This document shows positions 30,651 through 41,890 of a stretch of 64,000 nucleotides of DNA, piece by piece (within the stretch, counting starts at the first letter, position 1; every line of letters starts with the position of its first letter). This stretch comes from Bathynomus jamesi (Eukaryota > Arthropoda > Malacostraca > Isopoda > Cirolanidae): contig JAJOZX010002577.1 of NCBI GenBank assembly GCA_023014485.1, positions 134,501-198,500 on the forward strand, written 5' to 3'. Made by a program: the position numbers and the translations under genes. The notes beneath the pieces are model-generated. The model ran no database searches, was not told the origin of the DNA, and saw only the letters and a list, made by a program, of their open reading frames with translations.

Positions 30651-33003
30651 TTACTTGTGGATGTGCCTTGGCCCCATTGGCTTTTCCATTCAAACTGTGT
30701 CAGTCTTTTTCTTGATTCCAGTTGATTGAGGATAAATTAGTGCCGATTACCGTAGCCAATCCTTTGTTTTGACGCTTTTGTCACTAAGTTCACTGCACTT
30801 TCCACGCTTTGACTGTGGCATGAAAAGCAGCAATTTTCAAGGGTTCTGTTCTTGTATCAGTAGCTCTTCATTGCTGAAATTCCTTATCAAAGGTGAAGGA
30901 TTGATAGCTTCCTTTCTCCAGTCAATCATCTCATAGTAGTCTTTGGAATCGAAATTTAGAGATTTAGGAAGCTCAAAATTTCGTGTGCCACTGAAACGTG
31001 TCCGACTGAGAAGTATCTTCTGAAGAGCATCTTCTCTGACATGTCTGCTATCAGTAAGCATTGACAGTAGGATAGCTTCGGGATTGGCAAAATAGGCATT
31101 ATTACGGAACACCGGTTCCATAATAATGCTATGTTTTTCTTCCAATCCTCGCATCAAGACAATCAAATGAAAAAAATTCCGTGCTCCGTCAGTAGCTTTA
31201 GGATGGGATTTGATATGAAACCATCCAGGAGCATGTGATTTCATGACGATGGTTACCAGTTCTTTCGGATTTTGTTCGGGATGCAAAGTCGATACATATA
31301 AACAAAGAATCCGGTTTGCTCGGGTAATCCAGCGAGCATGATGAATGGCACCTGGAGACCTGCGGGCTAGACTTTCAGATACCCATCCAGATTGCACTGC
31401 TAGGCACATATCATAGATATACTTTTGATCACTGCTCAACTCTTTCACGACATTCGGTGGTATATCTTGGACGTTGCCCTGAAGTGGTGAAAATGCCACT
31501 AAGTCTAAAATGGCTAAATCACATTTCAATTTGGTTCCAATTGAACCTTTAAAGGTATTTGGCCCTGATGTTTTTCCATCTATGGTTTCAAATATGTGTC
31601 TGAAGGGGAGTTCATTCATGTGTAAAAGAGACACGAGCCATTGAACTGATCTATGCAAAAAAATTTCAATCAATTTTATGGTACCAGCAATTCTACCAGT
31701 ATTGACAGCAGTACCGTCGCATAGCAGAGCATTGAGTGTGTCGATGCTCGCTGAATCAATTAAGAACGTTATAATTTAATCAGCTATACACCGAGCATTT
31801 CCTGCGTTAGGGCAGAGATGGTCTACATCAGTGATGCACAAACCCTGGCCCGCGGGCCAAATGTGGCCCCCACGGGTCTTTTCAATTCAATGAAAAAGTT
31901 ATAATATAAAAGTGACCCAATTTATGACTTAAATGGAAAGTAAGTAGGCTAATACATTTAGTTATTTTCTTCGCTTGGCCCTCACATCAAAAAAGTTTGT
32001 GCACTACTGGTCTACATAGATACCTCCAGGGTCTTTGATCAGCACATAATGTTGTTCTCTCTCTTTTCCATCCTTGGTTAACGTATCATCCTTTCTTCCA
32101 TCAAACCCTACACATTCAATATTCACATCTAGATCTAACTATTTTTCTTGCCTACACGAATTCTCTTTCTATTTTCTTCCTATCAAGCATGTTAGATTGA
32201 TCGATTATTCCCATATCTTTCAATGCAGCATTAACAATAGCTGCTGTAGCTCTCGAACTCTCACGGTAACAGTCTGCCACCAATGGTAATTTATTGTATG
32301 AATACCTATTTTGATCATTTTCAATCAATTCCACATCGGGCACGAATTCTAGCTCATTGTCACTGTCTTCTACTGTATATCTTCGCGAAAGTCATCTACT
32401 GAAGAAGATGGTACAACTTCCATAGCCTCTGCCATTTCCACTTGTGACCTTTGTTGCCTCTTGTTCTTCTCTTGCTCTTGAGAGGGATCGTCTCTGGACA
32501 GCGGCAGCTTCACGATCAAATGGCCCTAATTAATTTATTCTTTGCTTTTGGCCTACAAATGACTCCCACTCTACCATTGGGATTTTTACCTCGCATCGAC
32601 AAAACGGCTTTTCTATTCCTTTATTATAACATTTGCAAGTACAAATGTCAAACATTTCATCATATGAAGCAAGTTTTTTAGCAAAATTTTCATTCCTTTG
32701 ACGTATAGGAACCTTGTTCAAGGAAAGAGCTGATCTGATTAATCTTTCCACTGCAGAAGAAATAGATCTTTCTTGAATGACAGATAAAGAGAACATGGCC
32801 CAAATAACTTACCTTGAAGATCTTTGGTAACTACATTGTAACAATCGTTCGCAGTTGCTGATCCCCTCGACTTGATTTGATTTTTCTCTCTTTTGAATGA
32901 AGAAATAGTGTCTGACAACGTCTGCCTTTGTAGGAATCATTGATCGGCGGATTCACTGGCAAAACCAAAAGCTGCATTCGAAGATTTGTTCTGGTTGACA
33001 TTT
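30651..33003 (-). pseudogene. Transposon-encoded protein, unnamed family, broken (right copy)
   Basis: Mirror of the left-arm gene. The longest frame (31673-30837, 278 aa) runs unbroken from RSVQWLVSLLHMNELPF through ARWITRANRILCLYVST, APGWFHIKSHPKATDG and RNNAYFANPEAILLSM to LIRNFSNEELLIQE. 32796-32530 shows a Cys-rich patch (FDICTCKCYNKGIEKPFCRC) that the left copy has lost to a frameshift, and 32343-32152 matches 23113-23319. The Cys/His-poor remainder gives no clue to fold. A MITE cuts the gene between the 32343-32152 and 31673-30837 segments. Confidence 0.6.
31829..32009. mobile_element. hAT-type MITE, 181 bp, right arm only
   Basis: An exact 8-bp duplication, GTCTACAT, lies at 31821-31828 and 32010-32017. 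The termini are CAGTGATGCACAAACC and the inverse CAGTAGTGCACAAACT, followed by CCCGCGGGCCA near the left end. The left arm has the uninterrupted site. Confidence 0.9.
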
Positions 33004-33642
33004 TTTCAACCTTTTTAAAAAATTAAAAATTCAGCTTTTATAGAAACATGCATGGATCATAAGTAAATCTGAAGAGCATAAATTCTTATAATTCCTATAA
33101 AAATATATGATAATTAGAACATGAAATTTATTGGTATTGAAGTTGAAATTCAACACACAGCTCAGTAAATTTATTACACATAAACGATGTTTGCGTAATC
33201 AATTTTCTGATATAGCAAATATTTTGAGAAAATACGCGTGGTGAAAATTTTGAGAAATCCAAATTTTTGAGGTAATTGCCTGAACATTGCACACGAGGTA
33301 TGTTATGCAATTTTAGGGGGGGGGGGGTCATCTCTATGAGAAGATGCTCTAAATGGTCTCCATTTTAGACTATTTACATTTTTGGGGCGGAGCCAAAAAT
33401 AGGAGGGAGTATGCTAGTGGTATGGGGGGGGCATAAATTTTCTTTTGGAGTATGTTGGTCAGGACCCCAATTAATAAGCCCCACATAGTGCCCGATCTGC
33501 CCCCAGAAATTCGACCCGGCCTAAAATTTACTCATATTTTAAACTATACAGTATACCTGTCACACTGCCGAGCGAGGTTTGGTAGACGCTTCCTATTTTG
33601 TTCTGTCCTGGATTCCTGTTGTTCACTGACACCAGCTGTTTC

Positions 33643-34190
33643 CTAATGTGATTCCAGGCTGCCCTGACTTGAGAGACTGTCGAGATCGCTGTCATGTATT
33701 GCTGCTGAGCTTGATGGAACAACTTGAAAAACTCTTCTGAGCTCTTCCCTGAGGATAATAAAATACAATATGATTATATACAAGATAGTTTACCAAATAC
33801 GCAAAAATAATTTTAGAATTTGTAGCACAATCATTTCAAGAAACCCAGATTTTCGGTGGCCATTAATCAAAAGTTTTGTAATTTATATAGATCAAACTCA
33901 CCGATTCTTTTCTTTTGCTTGCTCCTGCTGTACTCCTCTCCTTTTGTATCTGATGTCTGCCGATGTAAAGCGTTCCTTAAAACCAACGCATCGTCCTATT
34001 CTAGCTGTTTTCTGGTCCTCATAGAAAGCACAGTCTTCTGTCATTTTGAGTTGATGTAAATGTTCCAAATCTCTTCTCCGATTTGAGTCCTCACAGAAGA
34101 TGTCAAACAACTTGGAAGTTTTTTTGAATGAAGGAAGAAAGATCACTCCGGAACTTGTCACCACGTATCTTTTTTGTATATCTATCAAAC
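33643..34190 (-). CDS. Two 3' exons of an unrecognised host gene
   Basis: Exon 34190-33902 lies between a TTTTGTAG acceptor and a CG|GTGAGT donor. It gives 95 residues (IDIQKRYVVTSSGVIFLPSF, KKTSKLFDIFCEDS, FYEDQKTARIGRCVGF, then a basic Lys/Arg/Gln tail). The next exon starts after ATCCTCAG at 33748. In the phase that fits the donor it gives EELRRVFQVVPSSS ... SSQGSLESH and a TAG at 33643. The other phase of this exon is also open for 65 codons, so the choice rests on the junction phase. The mix of a folded-looking part and an acidic/Ser tail looks like the C-terminus of a cytoplasmic protein. I do not recognise it. It begins just outside the palindrome. Confidence 0.5.
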
Positions 34191-34478
34191 CTACAAAATT
34201 ACCAAAGCTTTCAATTATAAACCGAGTTAAGTTCTAGTCAAAACAGAATTTATTACCGATCATTCTTACGATTTGCAAATCACTGAATCACTTGATTATT
34301 AATAAAATTACTGTCACAAACAAATAAATGTAACTACAAAATTTACAAAAGTATGACATATTTTAAATCTTTTTATAAGTGACTGAAAATTTGAAACTTC
34401 GAAAATTCTTTAACTAGCTCCTGAATCTTGCTGGTGAAATTGGATAGACATTACATTAAATCCAGTGTTCAATAAGAC

Positions 34479-34640
34479 TTAATGCAACTGTATCAGCTGC
34501 TTGCTGGTTGTCCAGTTCTCTTCTGCCATTACACGTTGGATGACATCTTTACCAAGAGGAAATTTTCCGTTGGAATGAGTGCTTGAAAATGTGTGACCTC
34601 CATCAAGAATTTTAACTGTGTTATTGGGTCTTAACATCAT
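34479..34640 (-). CDS. Possible exon or small pseudogene fragment
   Basis: A 53-codon frame (MMLRPNNTVKILDGGHTFSS ... QRVMAEENWTTSKQ) with protein-like composition. Just before it in another frame is VEFIELIKKHIVITLLPKN after a TTTTCAG. The two may be one gene with a frameshift. It could belong to the gene at 33643-34190 or to a transposon. No family recognised. Confidence 0.25.
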   Translation of the reverse strand: MMLRPNNTVKILDGGHTFSSTHSNGKFPLGKDVIQRVMAEENWTTSKQLIQLH

Positions 34641-34802
34641 CCTATGCAGTATTTTTTGGCAGTAAGGTTATCACAATGTGTTTTTTTATCAATTCTATAA
34701 ATTCAACCTGAAAAGAAAAATATAAAATATAATTTCAAAAAAAAACATTTGGAGAAAAAGGGCCAAAAAATTGCATTTTTTTTTAGCAAAAATTACGAAA
34801 TA

Positions 34803-35102
34803 TGGATTTTTTTTTAGGCATTATTGAGCCTGCAGCCCTCTGCAAATGTTTTAATCTGCTTCAGAGGTAAAAGATACATAATAAACAGTTTTCAAGTTGT
34901 CTTTCTATGTTCAGAACTCGAGATGGGTCACTGGGTTCAAATCTTGGTCGCGCGCACATACGATTTGTATAAATTGGCCGGTAGTAGTCAGTTTTGTATG
35001 CAACCACCCAAAATCGGTTTTGAAGTTTAATCCTGGATAAAAGACAACTATCTAGACCCCCTCAATTTTGATCCTGGCACTTTTGATTTTTTCACTCCAC
35101 CC
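34803..35102. repeat. Third copy of the palindrome-spacer segment
   Basis: Matches 29335-29620 in the same orientation (and 25620-25905 inverted), e.g. TTATTGAGCCTGCAGCCCTC, ACATACGATTTGTATAAATT and CAACCACCCAAAATCGGTTT. It has more differences than the two arms have from each other. It lies outside the palindrome. Confidence 0.8.
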
Positions 35103-36119
35103 TATTGGGCGCATCATAAGACAATCACTGGAGGTACCGAACAGCTTGGATGGGTGTAGAGGACAGAAGGGCCCACCTACAGACAATTGAGAAATAACCA
35201 ACCAGGAGAAATTTCTAGTGGGTACTGGGAAAAAAAAATGCAAGCTGGCATAAGTATAAAGTTCCAGAGGCAAGAGCATTGGAGGTTTTTCTGGAGTATC
35301 CCTAAGTAAAACAATCCGTTTCTTGTTGGTTGCCTAATAAAAGAAAAACTAATTTATTTTGAAACTAAGCTGAAGGACTTGATGTGCAGAAATAAGGTTA
35401 ATTTATTCAGTGTGACATTTTAAAAGAAAGTTCCTGGTACATAAAGCGTGAATGGACAGTATGTACAACTGGTGTTAACATTGGTATGGCCTGCATAATG
35501 ATGAGGGCCCCATAGTGTTTCAAGATAATGGTAATAGGCACAAGTTATATGGAGTATTGCACTTCACTGCGGAAAGTTAAATTTTGCAGGCTACAATTGA
35601 ATATTTCGTGGGTCTGAGTAAATTTATTGAGAAATTGTGTATACACCTGAAGTGTATAATTTCAGGAATACTATTGTTAAGAAAGTTAAGTATTGAACTC
35701 TCGCTACTAAATTGTAGATGCTAAGCATTAATAAGATTTTCCACTAACGAATTGGTTCGTTTTGGGGCAACTAATTGAGAGAGAAATTTGAATGTGGGAA
35801 TGTAATAAAGTCGCAAGGAAATCATTCCCAAAGTAAAGTTAAAAGATTGGCAAGCTTCTGCAACATCGAATCTTGTTAGTATCACAGTGTAGGTATATAT
35901 ACAATGTTGGGCTTCTGGCATTTACAGCCTCCGCGGGAATCAGTCAGCGAGCAGCTGTTGGGCCTTTGTGTTATAATGTTATGTTTCAGACCAACAAAGA
36001 CCCTAGGATCCACTCATGGCTGGTCTACCTAACCGTGTTTGTAATTGTGCATTGCCCATGTCCTCCGTGGTGGTGGAGGGGACCTACAATTTTATGTGGG
36101 TTCCGAACCACAAAAACAT
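35103..36119. other. No gene seen
   Basis: Non-coding by eye, with no inverted or tandem repeat. Several short frames have no protein-like character. Confidence 0.4.
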
Positions 36120-37250
36120 TAATTTTACTACCTTAAACTATGCCCAATCTATGAACATATGCATCTAATCGATTTTTAAACATATTTATAGACGTGCTAC
36201 TAATTACTTCTACCGGCAAACTATTCTATGCGTAAAAAAGTTTTGCCAACTGCTGTCTCGAACCTTCTACTTGTCATCTTACACCCGTTATTTCTATATC
36301 TACTGTGCCATTTCGAAAAAGCTCTACGTTATCAAACGCATTCATAATTTTAAAAACCTGGGTTAGATCACCCCTTAACCTCCTAGTCTCGAGTGCAGTC
36401 AATTTTAACTCCTTAAGCCTATCCTCGTACGACTTTGACCTAAGCGATGGAATCATCTTAGTTGCTCGTCTTTGAACTTGTTCATTTTGTCTATATCTTG
36501 CGTATATACAGATTCCAAAATTGGATCACGCACTCCAAATGGGGTCTAACTAATGATTTATAAAGAGGAACAATAATATCGCGCGATTTGTACTCAAAAT
36601 TCCTAGCTATAAAACCTAACAATTTGTTTCCCTCATTAACCGCTGCTGTACTTTGTTTCGCTACTTTTAAATCACCAATGACTATAACCCCTAAGTATTT
36701 TTCCTGATCTACGCATGCCAACTCCTTCCTTGACATACTATATGCAAAATAACCAAAATTACCTTACGCGAACCTAGATGTAAAATTTTGACCTTACCGA
36801 CGTTAAATCTCATTTGCCATGTGACCGACCAATCTACGATTTTATTCAAATCTTCCTGGATTTTACCTCTATCTTCGTCATTTATCGCCCTACTACACAA
36901 TTTCGTGTCATCCACAAACTTTGAAACTGTAGTGACTAAGCCGACATCTAAATCATTGAGATATATGAGAAAAAGCAAAGTTCCCAATACAGAACCCCGA
37001 GGAACGCCGCTCGGTACATTAGCCTAAGACGACTCCGCTCCATCAATGACCACCCTGTTTCCTACCTCGCAACCACTCTTCCATCCAATTTATTACTACA
37101 CCCCTGATCTCATGACCCTTAGTTTTTTTCAACTAGTCTTTTGTGCAGTACGGTGTCAAATGCTTTTTGAAAATCTAAATACACTACATCTACCGCCCGA
37201 TGACTATCGTAAACTTCAACCACGCTTTAGAAAAATTCTAAAAGATTAGT
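36120..37250 (-). pseudogene. LINE reverse transcriptase remnant (CR1/Jockey type)
   Basis: Minus-strand fragments in order: VYLDFQKAFDTVLHK-like sequence near 37200-37140; 36987-36709 with LFLIYLNDL and FVDDTKLC (the F-x-DD form of the RT active site, normally Y/F-A-DD); 36736-36491 with YLGVIV and YKSLVRPHLECVIQFW (thumb); and 36456-36274 with SLRSKSYEDRLKELKL and ETRRLRGDLTQVFKI. This is the usual 3' half of a CR1/Jockey-group ORF2. Frameshifts between segments and the absence of endonuclease make it a dead 5'-truncated copy. Confidence 0.85.
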
Positions 37251-38560
37251 TAAGCAAGATTTGCGTCCAATATGAGGTAGTGTTAATATTTTTTATTATT
37301 AATAATATCCATATGACCTTCATTGTAGTGATTCGATACTTTACTCGGGACTCGATGACCCGTTACATTTCTGATAAAAGACGAAATATGAATCCGGCCT
37401 AATTTTAATTTTAACTAAATGATTTAAGCGTTCCTATTTGTTTCAAGATTTAAGGGCAACTTAGAAATGATGGGGCTCGTCTTTTTTATATGTTACAACT
37501 AACCTCTCACCATTGCACTTTTGTGGGAGCTTATAAAGTCCGTGATTTATAACACTACTATGTACCAAGATAACTTCGAGAGAATATTCGAAATGAGTGT
37601 CAACTTTTCTGCAGAAATTACTATCCGATGTCCTTAGTGGTTGGACGTCCGGTACCACAGTAGTTACGGTGGCGGACTCTGAGCCCTGAGGCTCTGGTTT
37701 TTGCTCCTGCCTGCTGGTACCTGGGTTGAGCTGGCCGCTTACCCTATCATTGCTTGGGCTAATGGTAGCATACTCACCCCTATATCGTTGGGAAATGAGC
37801 TCTTACGCGTTACCTTTTTACCTTAGTAGCTTATGTGACAGAATGAACGTGCATAAATAGTTTTCTGGACTACAATTTGATCAATACTTGGGATTGTTTA
37901 ACCTTCTCCGTAACGGCAAATGTCTCCTGATGGTGGGTGTGAAAAATGCTCTATGAATTGGTCCCCAATTAACCCACTCCTAACATCTCCAGTCTAACTG
38001 AGGAGTAAGTTAAACCTAGCCTTATAGGGTCAACCTAAAGATTCCAGAAATGGTCCAGAGCGGGTAGAGTAAATTGAGGTCCACAGTAGGATTCCTCACC
38101 AAATTAGGTTAGGGTAATTTACCGTAGCCTTTGTTAAACTGAGTTGATGCTAGGTCTTGGACCACATTGTAGGCCTAATCTAACTGGACCTAGTTTAAAT
38201 TGTTATCACTAAACTGATGCTTAGAAATACAACGGTTCACTTACCAAATGTTATTAGATAAGTTTTTGTATCTCGAAAAATACGCATTTGCACAGGAAAC
38301 GGATGGCAGTTTCGTACAAAACACCAAAATTAACCAGAAAAGTTTGCTCTCATCATTTTCATTTAAACTAACGAAAATATCGCGACTTAACCTAACCAAG
38401 GGTGACAGTTGATCTAACCGGGCATTCAATTAACCTAACAGGTTAATATTGGTTATTTCACCTAAATATCTTTTGATCTTTTCGTATTAGGCACTCCCTG
38501 TCACATTTCAGGCAAGTTAAGGATGAGAGAATAACGTCGTAATTGATAAAAACGTCCAAT
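37251..38560. other. Non-coding, with TAACCTAACC-rich stretches
   Basis: 37640-37800 has a GC-richer segment (GGTGGCGGACTCTGAGCCC) with some SINE-like look, but no convincing A and B boxes. 37960-38470 repeats CTAACC/GGTTAG motifs. 38360-38440 matches the centre of the foldback at 18518-19039. Confidence 0.35.
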
Positions 38561-38563
38561 CCT

Positions 38564-38765
38564 TTGTCTTAGTCTAGGGTACATAACGAATCAAGTTCTC
38601 AAAGTCAAAATCACACGAATGGCACGTCATAATTCTATCACAAACACCACTAAACTGAATCCAATTAGGGAAAAAAAAAATAGCCAGAACAAAACCCAAC
38701 CAACTAATTAAGTCGCAGAGTAGCGAAAAAATAGCCCAATCAAGAAAAATATTTTACCAAAAAAG
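38564..38765. repeat. Direct repeat, copy 1 (with 39410-39605)
   Basis: Shares AATCAAGTTCTCAAAGTC, GTCATAATTCTATCACAAAC and AACTAATTAAGTCGCAGAG in the same order with 39410-39605. Two foldbacks lie between the copies. Confidence 0.75.
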
Positions 38766-38939
38766 TACATTATAGCCAAAACAGGAAATATATTGTATTA
38801 AAAAAAGTACATTTGAACAAATTTGCAAAACATAAGATACATATTTTCGGTAATTGTATAGAACATTCCCCTCGCCTCAATTTTATGAAATTAACTTCAC
38901 AATCGATGTAAAGTCTTTATTTATAGCATGTAATTATTT

Positions 38940-39137
38940 GGATCAAGTAAAGAGAAGCACCCCCAGCCTTCTTTAATTAGCCTTATTAGGCTAACTAACG
39001 AAAATATCACAACCTAACCAATCGTCAAGGGCGTACAGTTGACTTAACGATTGGTTAGGTTAGGTCGTGATGTTTTCGTTAGTTAGCCTTATGAGGCTAA
39101 TTAAAGAAGGCTGGGGGTGCTTATCTTTACTTGATCC
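38940..39137. repeat. 198-bp foldback element
   Basis: Arms of about 95 bp begin GGATCAAGTAAAGAGAAGCA and CCCCCAGCCTTCTTTAATTA and end in the inverse. The middle holds CGAAAATATCACAACCTAAC and its inverse. The AGCCTTATTAGGCTAACTAA core recurs at 46023-46121. Confidence 0.8.
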
Positions 39138-39219
39138 CTTTATTTATTTTCGGAAACCAACCTAACCTAATCTAACCTAGAAAAATCTAAGTTATGCACT
39201 TTTTTAGTCAAAAATAACA

Positions 39220-39389
39220 TTACATTATCATTTGTATAATTTAGGTCTCGGGGGTTACGGGGGCGGAGCCCCCGTGAAGATCACGCATCACAAAGTGAAC
39301 CCTATACCGATCAATTTGTGATGCGTGATCTTTACGGGGGATCCACCCCCGTACCCCCGAGACCTAAATTATACAAATGATAATGTAAT
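39220..39389. repeat. 170-bp near-perfect palindrome, GC-rich core
   Basis: Arms run from TTACATTATCATTTGTATAA through GGTCTCGGGGGTTACGGGGG and GATCACGCATCACAAA to a short loop and back. It is flanked by direct copies of AAGTTATGCACTTTTTTAG (39190 and 39396). Confidence 0.82.
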
Positions 39390-39409
39390 ATGTTAAGTTA
39401 TGCACTTTT

Positions 39410-39605
39410 TTAGCCTTCATCTAGGACACATGAATCAAGTTCTCAAAGTCGAAACCACACGAACAGCACGTCATAATTCTATCACAAACACGACCAAACT
39501 GAGGTATTACCCAAACTGAATCTAATTAGGAAAAAAAAATAGCCAGAACAGAAACCAACCAACTAATTAAGTCGCAGAGTAGCGAAAAAATAGCCCAATC
39601 AGAAA
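39410..39605. repeat. Direct repeat, copy 2 (with 38564-38765)
   Basis: See 38564-38765. This copy has a 14-base extra segment (GGTATTACCCAAAC region). Confidence 0.75.
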
Positions 39606-39851
39606 AACGTCACGTCAAATGGATATCGTTAATTAATTAATATCTCCATAAATATGATCGACCGAAAAAAATTTTACTTAAAAGGAAAGGTTTTATTTAT
39701 TATTTTCTACGCATTGCAATAATTTTTATTAGACACTGAGGTGAGGGAGATATTGTATACAGGGTGTACATAAAGTCAGGATCTATTTTTGTGAAGTGAA
39801 ATTATATGGAATTCAATCATAAAATGATAGTGGTAACATTTATTAAATAAT

Positions 39852-41098
39852 TAAGAGTAGGATTCGACGTGACGCCCATCAGTATCCCTGCACAGCTCAA
39901 ATCGTTCCGCAGCATTTCTAAACACATTCTGGAGCATTTGCGGGGTTATGTTATCTGCAGCAGTTCGTATACGTAAGTTTTCAAGACTCGTAATCTTCGT
40001 CTGATAGACGTGCGATTTGATAAAGCCCAATGCAAAGAAATCTAAAGGGGTTAAATCTGGTGATCTCGCTGGCCAAGGTCTGTTGTTGCTTCCGCGTCCG
40101 ATCCAGCGATTTGGAAAACGTCCATTTAGATAATCCTGAACAATTTTGGCATAGTGACAAGGAGCACCATCATGTTGATAGACGACGGTACCAACAATCC
40201 TATCCCCAATCAGCAGAGCTGGGCACTTGCGGGTTTTTTTGCGGTACTGCGGTACTGCGGTACTACTACCGCACTACCAAACCGGTACCGCATAACGCAG
40301 TACCGCAAAGGATCGCTGAAAGTACAGCAGTACCGCTACCGCATTCAAATTTCCCGCGGTACTTTCCGACCAACACGGTAGTACCGCAGTACCGCAAAAA
40401 AAACCGCAAGTGCCCAGCTCTGCCAATCAGCTGAGGTTCAAGGAATTGCTGCAACATGTCCAGATAAATAAGCCCCGTAACTGTAGCTTCAGCAAAGAAA
40501 AAAGGACCATAAACCTTAGATTTTGTTAAACCCATCCAGACATTAACTTTAGGCGAGTCTCTTTCCCAATTTTGGACGAAATCATTCGGTCTTTCATCTG
40601 CCCAAATTCGACAGTTATGGCGATTTACTTTTCCACACGTATGGAAAGTGGCTTCATCACTAAAGAGAATGTTGTCCATTAAATTATCACTCCAGATTTG
40701 TTCTACGAGATCAGCACACACAGCACTTCGTCGAGGGAAATCTTCCTCATGTAAATCATGTAAAACCTGCAAATGATAGCTTTTCTTCTGCAAATTAACT
40801 TTCAGAATTTTGTGCACAGATGACGTCGGGAGGCCGAGTCTGTGTGATGCAGCACGAACGGACGTACGTGGCTCCTCAGTGATAATTCCGCGTACTGCAT
40901 TCACGGTAAGATCTGACATACACGGTCGTCTGATCTTGCTTCATCATTTACAGATCCCGTTCGTTTAAATTTGTTCACCAATTTTCGTATTGTCTTGTCT
41001 ATTGGCCCCGGCTTATGAAATCTCCTAAACTTCTCTCTGATGTCATTGTATTTCTTTCCCTCGATTCGTCAAATTACCACACGCTCTTCTGTATTCAT
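39852..41098 (-). pseudogene. mariner-type transposase pseudogene
   Basis: It starts near 41098 with MNTEERVV, then a stop. It resumes with the basic helix-turn-helix part and the long frame 40919-40430: TSVRAASHRLGLPTSSVHKI (second HTH), NILFSDEATFHTCGKVNRHN with the first catalytic D (about residue 89), and SPKVNVWMGL and FFFAEATVTG. A hAT MITE (40422-40214) then cuts it. Beyond, to about 39852, lie QHDGAPCHYA-like, PARSPDLTPLDFF and FELCRDTDGRHVE sequences that carry the remaining aspartates. The transposase cuts and pastes the element at TA sites. The early stop and the insertion make this copy dead. Confidence 0.85.
40214..40422. mobile_element. Palindromic hAT-type MITE, 209 bp (copy of 9408-9602)
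   Basis: An exact 8-bp duplication, CCAATCAG, lies at 40206-40213 and 40423-40430. The termini CAGAGCTGGGCACTTGCGG and inverse are the same as at 9408-9602, but one arm is altered so the fold is less complete. It sits inside the transposase gene of the mariner at 39760-41173. Confidence 0.9.
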
Positions 41099-41679
41099 TC
41101 TAAGGGCTTCTGAAAAGAAAAATATAAAAAAATAATTATTTCACAAAAACAGATCCTGACTATGTACACCCTGTACAATTACCATATTTTTTTCGTCAGT
41201 TTTGAATGGCAATTCAATATATTGTACCGTTTTAACCGCGCTTGAGCGGGTTAAAAGACGAATATTAACCAAGTTTTGTTTCCTTAGCCAGGCCTGGCCT
41301 TGTTTTTGGGGTCCTATTTGTTTAATTTAGGTGAGCGCACTTTAAAAAAGCTGGTTATTTCTTTCTTCCGTTTCAAGCCCCTCGCTCGCCCTGCCGCTGC
41401 TACCGCATGTTTCTGTCTTTTTTTCTCCAGCTTTTTTTTGTGTTGGTTGGTTGATTGGTAGTGTGATTGTTTCAATACTACCAAGTACGCTTTATCACAC
41501 AGTATAAAAATACTAGTGTGAAGATTAACTCTGGTCAGCAACCGATTGGTTTCACCTACCCAGTCATTGACATAAAAGGAGTTTAATAATTGTTAGCTTA
41601 ACTACCTACATAATTAGTGGACCATTTTAGTTACCTCCCGACAACCCACTCGTATCAGTTTTCCATAGTGGGGACCTAC

Positions 41680-41890
41680 GGGTTCGAACCACTACCCCGC
41701 CGAAGGAGACTGGGAGAGGCACCTTAGCTGCTGGAATGTGAGGTCCGGGCCGAGACTCGAGCCCATGCCTTTTAGATTAATAACTCGGCACTTTACCAGT
41801 AGGTTGGAGTTTAAATATTTGCTGATGCAGGTGCTACCTACATTAAGGTAGGCCCCTTGGCCCCCTCCTTCCTGCATAAAAAAAAAAACT
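41680..41890 (-). repeat. tRNA-derived SINE (minus)
   Basis: Read on the minus strand it begins TTATGCAGGAAGGAGG and GGCCAAGGGGCCTACC, then a tRNA-like part with ACTGGTAAAGTGCC (A-box-like) and GGGCTCGAGTCTCGGCCC (B-box-like). Other pieces with the GGAAGGAGGGGCCAAGG start are at 47110, 52560 and 57420. Confidence 0.6.

Larger units (their letters stand above)
30152..33521 (-). mobile_element. DNA transposon, unclassified family, right copy
   Basis: Mirror image of 21956-25096, flanked by TA at 30150-30151 and 33522-33523. It carries a hAT MITE at 31829-32009. Confidence 0.75.
21955..33522. repeat. 11.6-kb near-perfect palindrome
   Basis: The centre is the T at 27955 within CATACTCAATAATTTATTGAG. 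The left arm runs to 21955 (6000 bp) and the right arm to 33522 (5567 bp). Corresponding stretches match base for base over long runs. The outer ends are AGGCCGGGTCGAATTTCTGG and its inverse, and similarity stops there abruptly. The arm lengths differ because of a mariner-type insertion in the left arm (26497-27070), a hAT MITE in the right arm (31829-32009), and about 85 bp found only on the left near 27680-27790. Each arm contains one copy of a 3.1-kb DNA transposon plus half of a palindromic spacer. Confidence 0.9.
39760..41173 (-). mobile_element. mariner-type element with nested hAT MITE
   Basis: The termini are CAGGGTGTACATAAAGTCAG and the inverse CAGGGTGTACATAGTCAGG, flanked by TA. It is about 1.2 kb without the MITE at 40214-40422. 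Confidence 0.88.

Noticed and set aside
37640..37800. tRNA or SINE
   Set aside because: GC-rich and structured-looking, but I could not place A and B boxes or find a second copy.
38990..39180. Telomere-like (TTAGG)n sequence
   Set aside because: GGTTAGGTTAGG motifs occur only once or twice within foldback elements and are not a tandem array.
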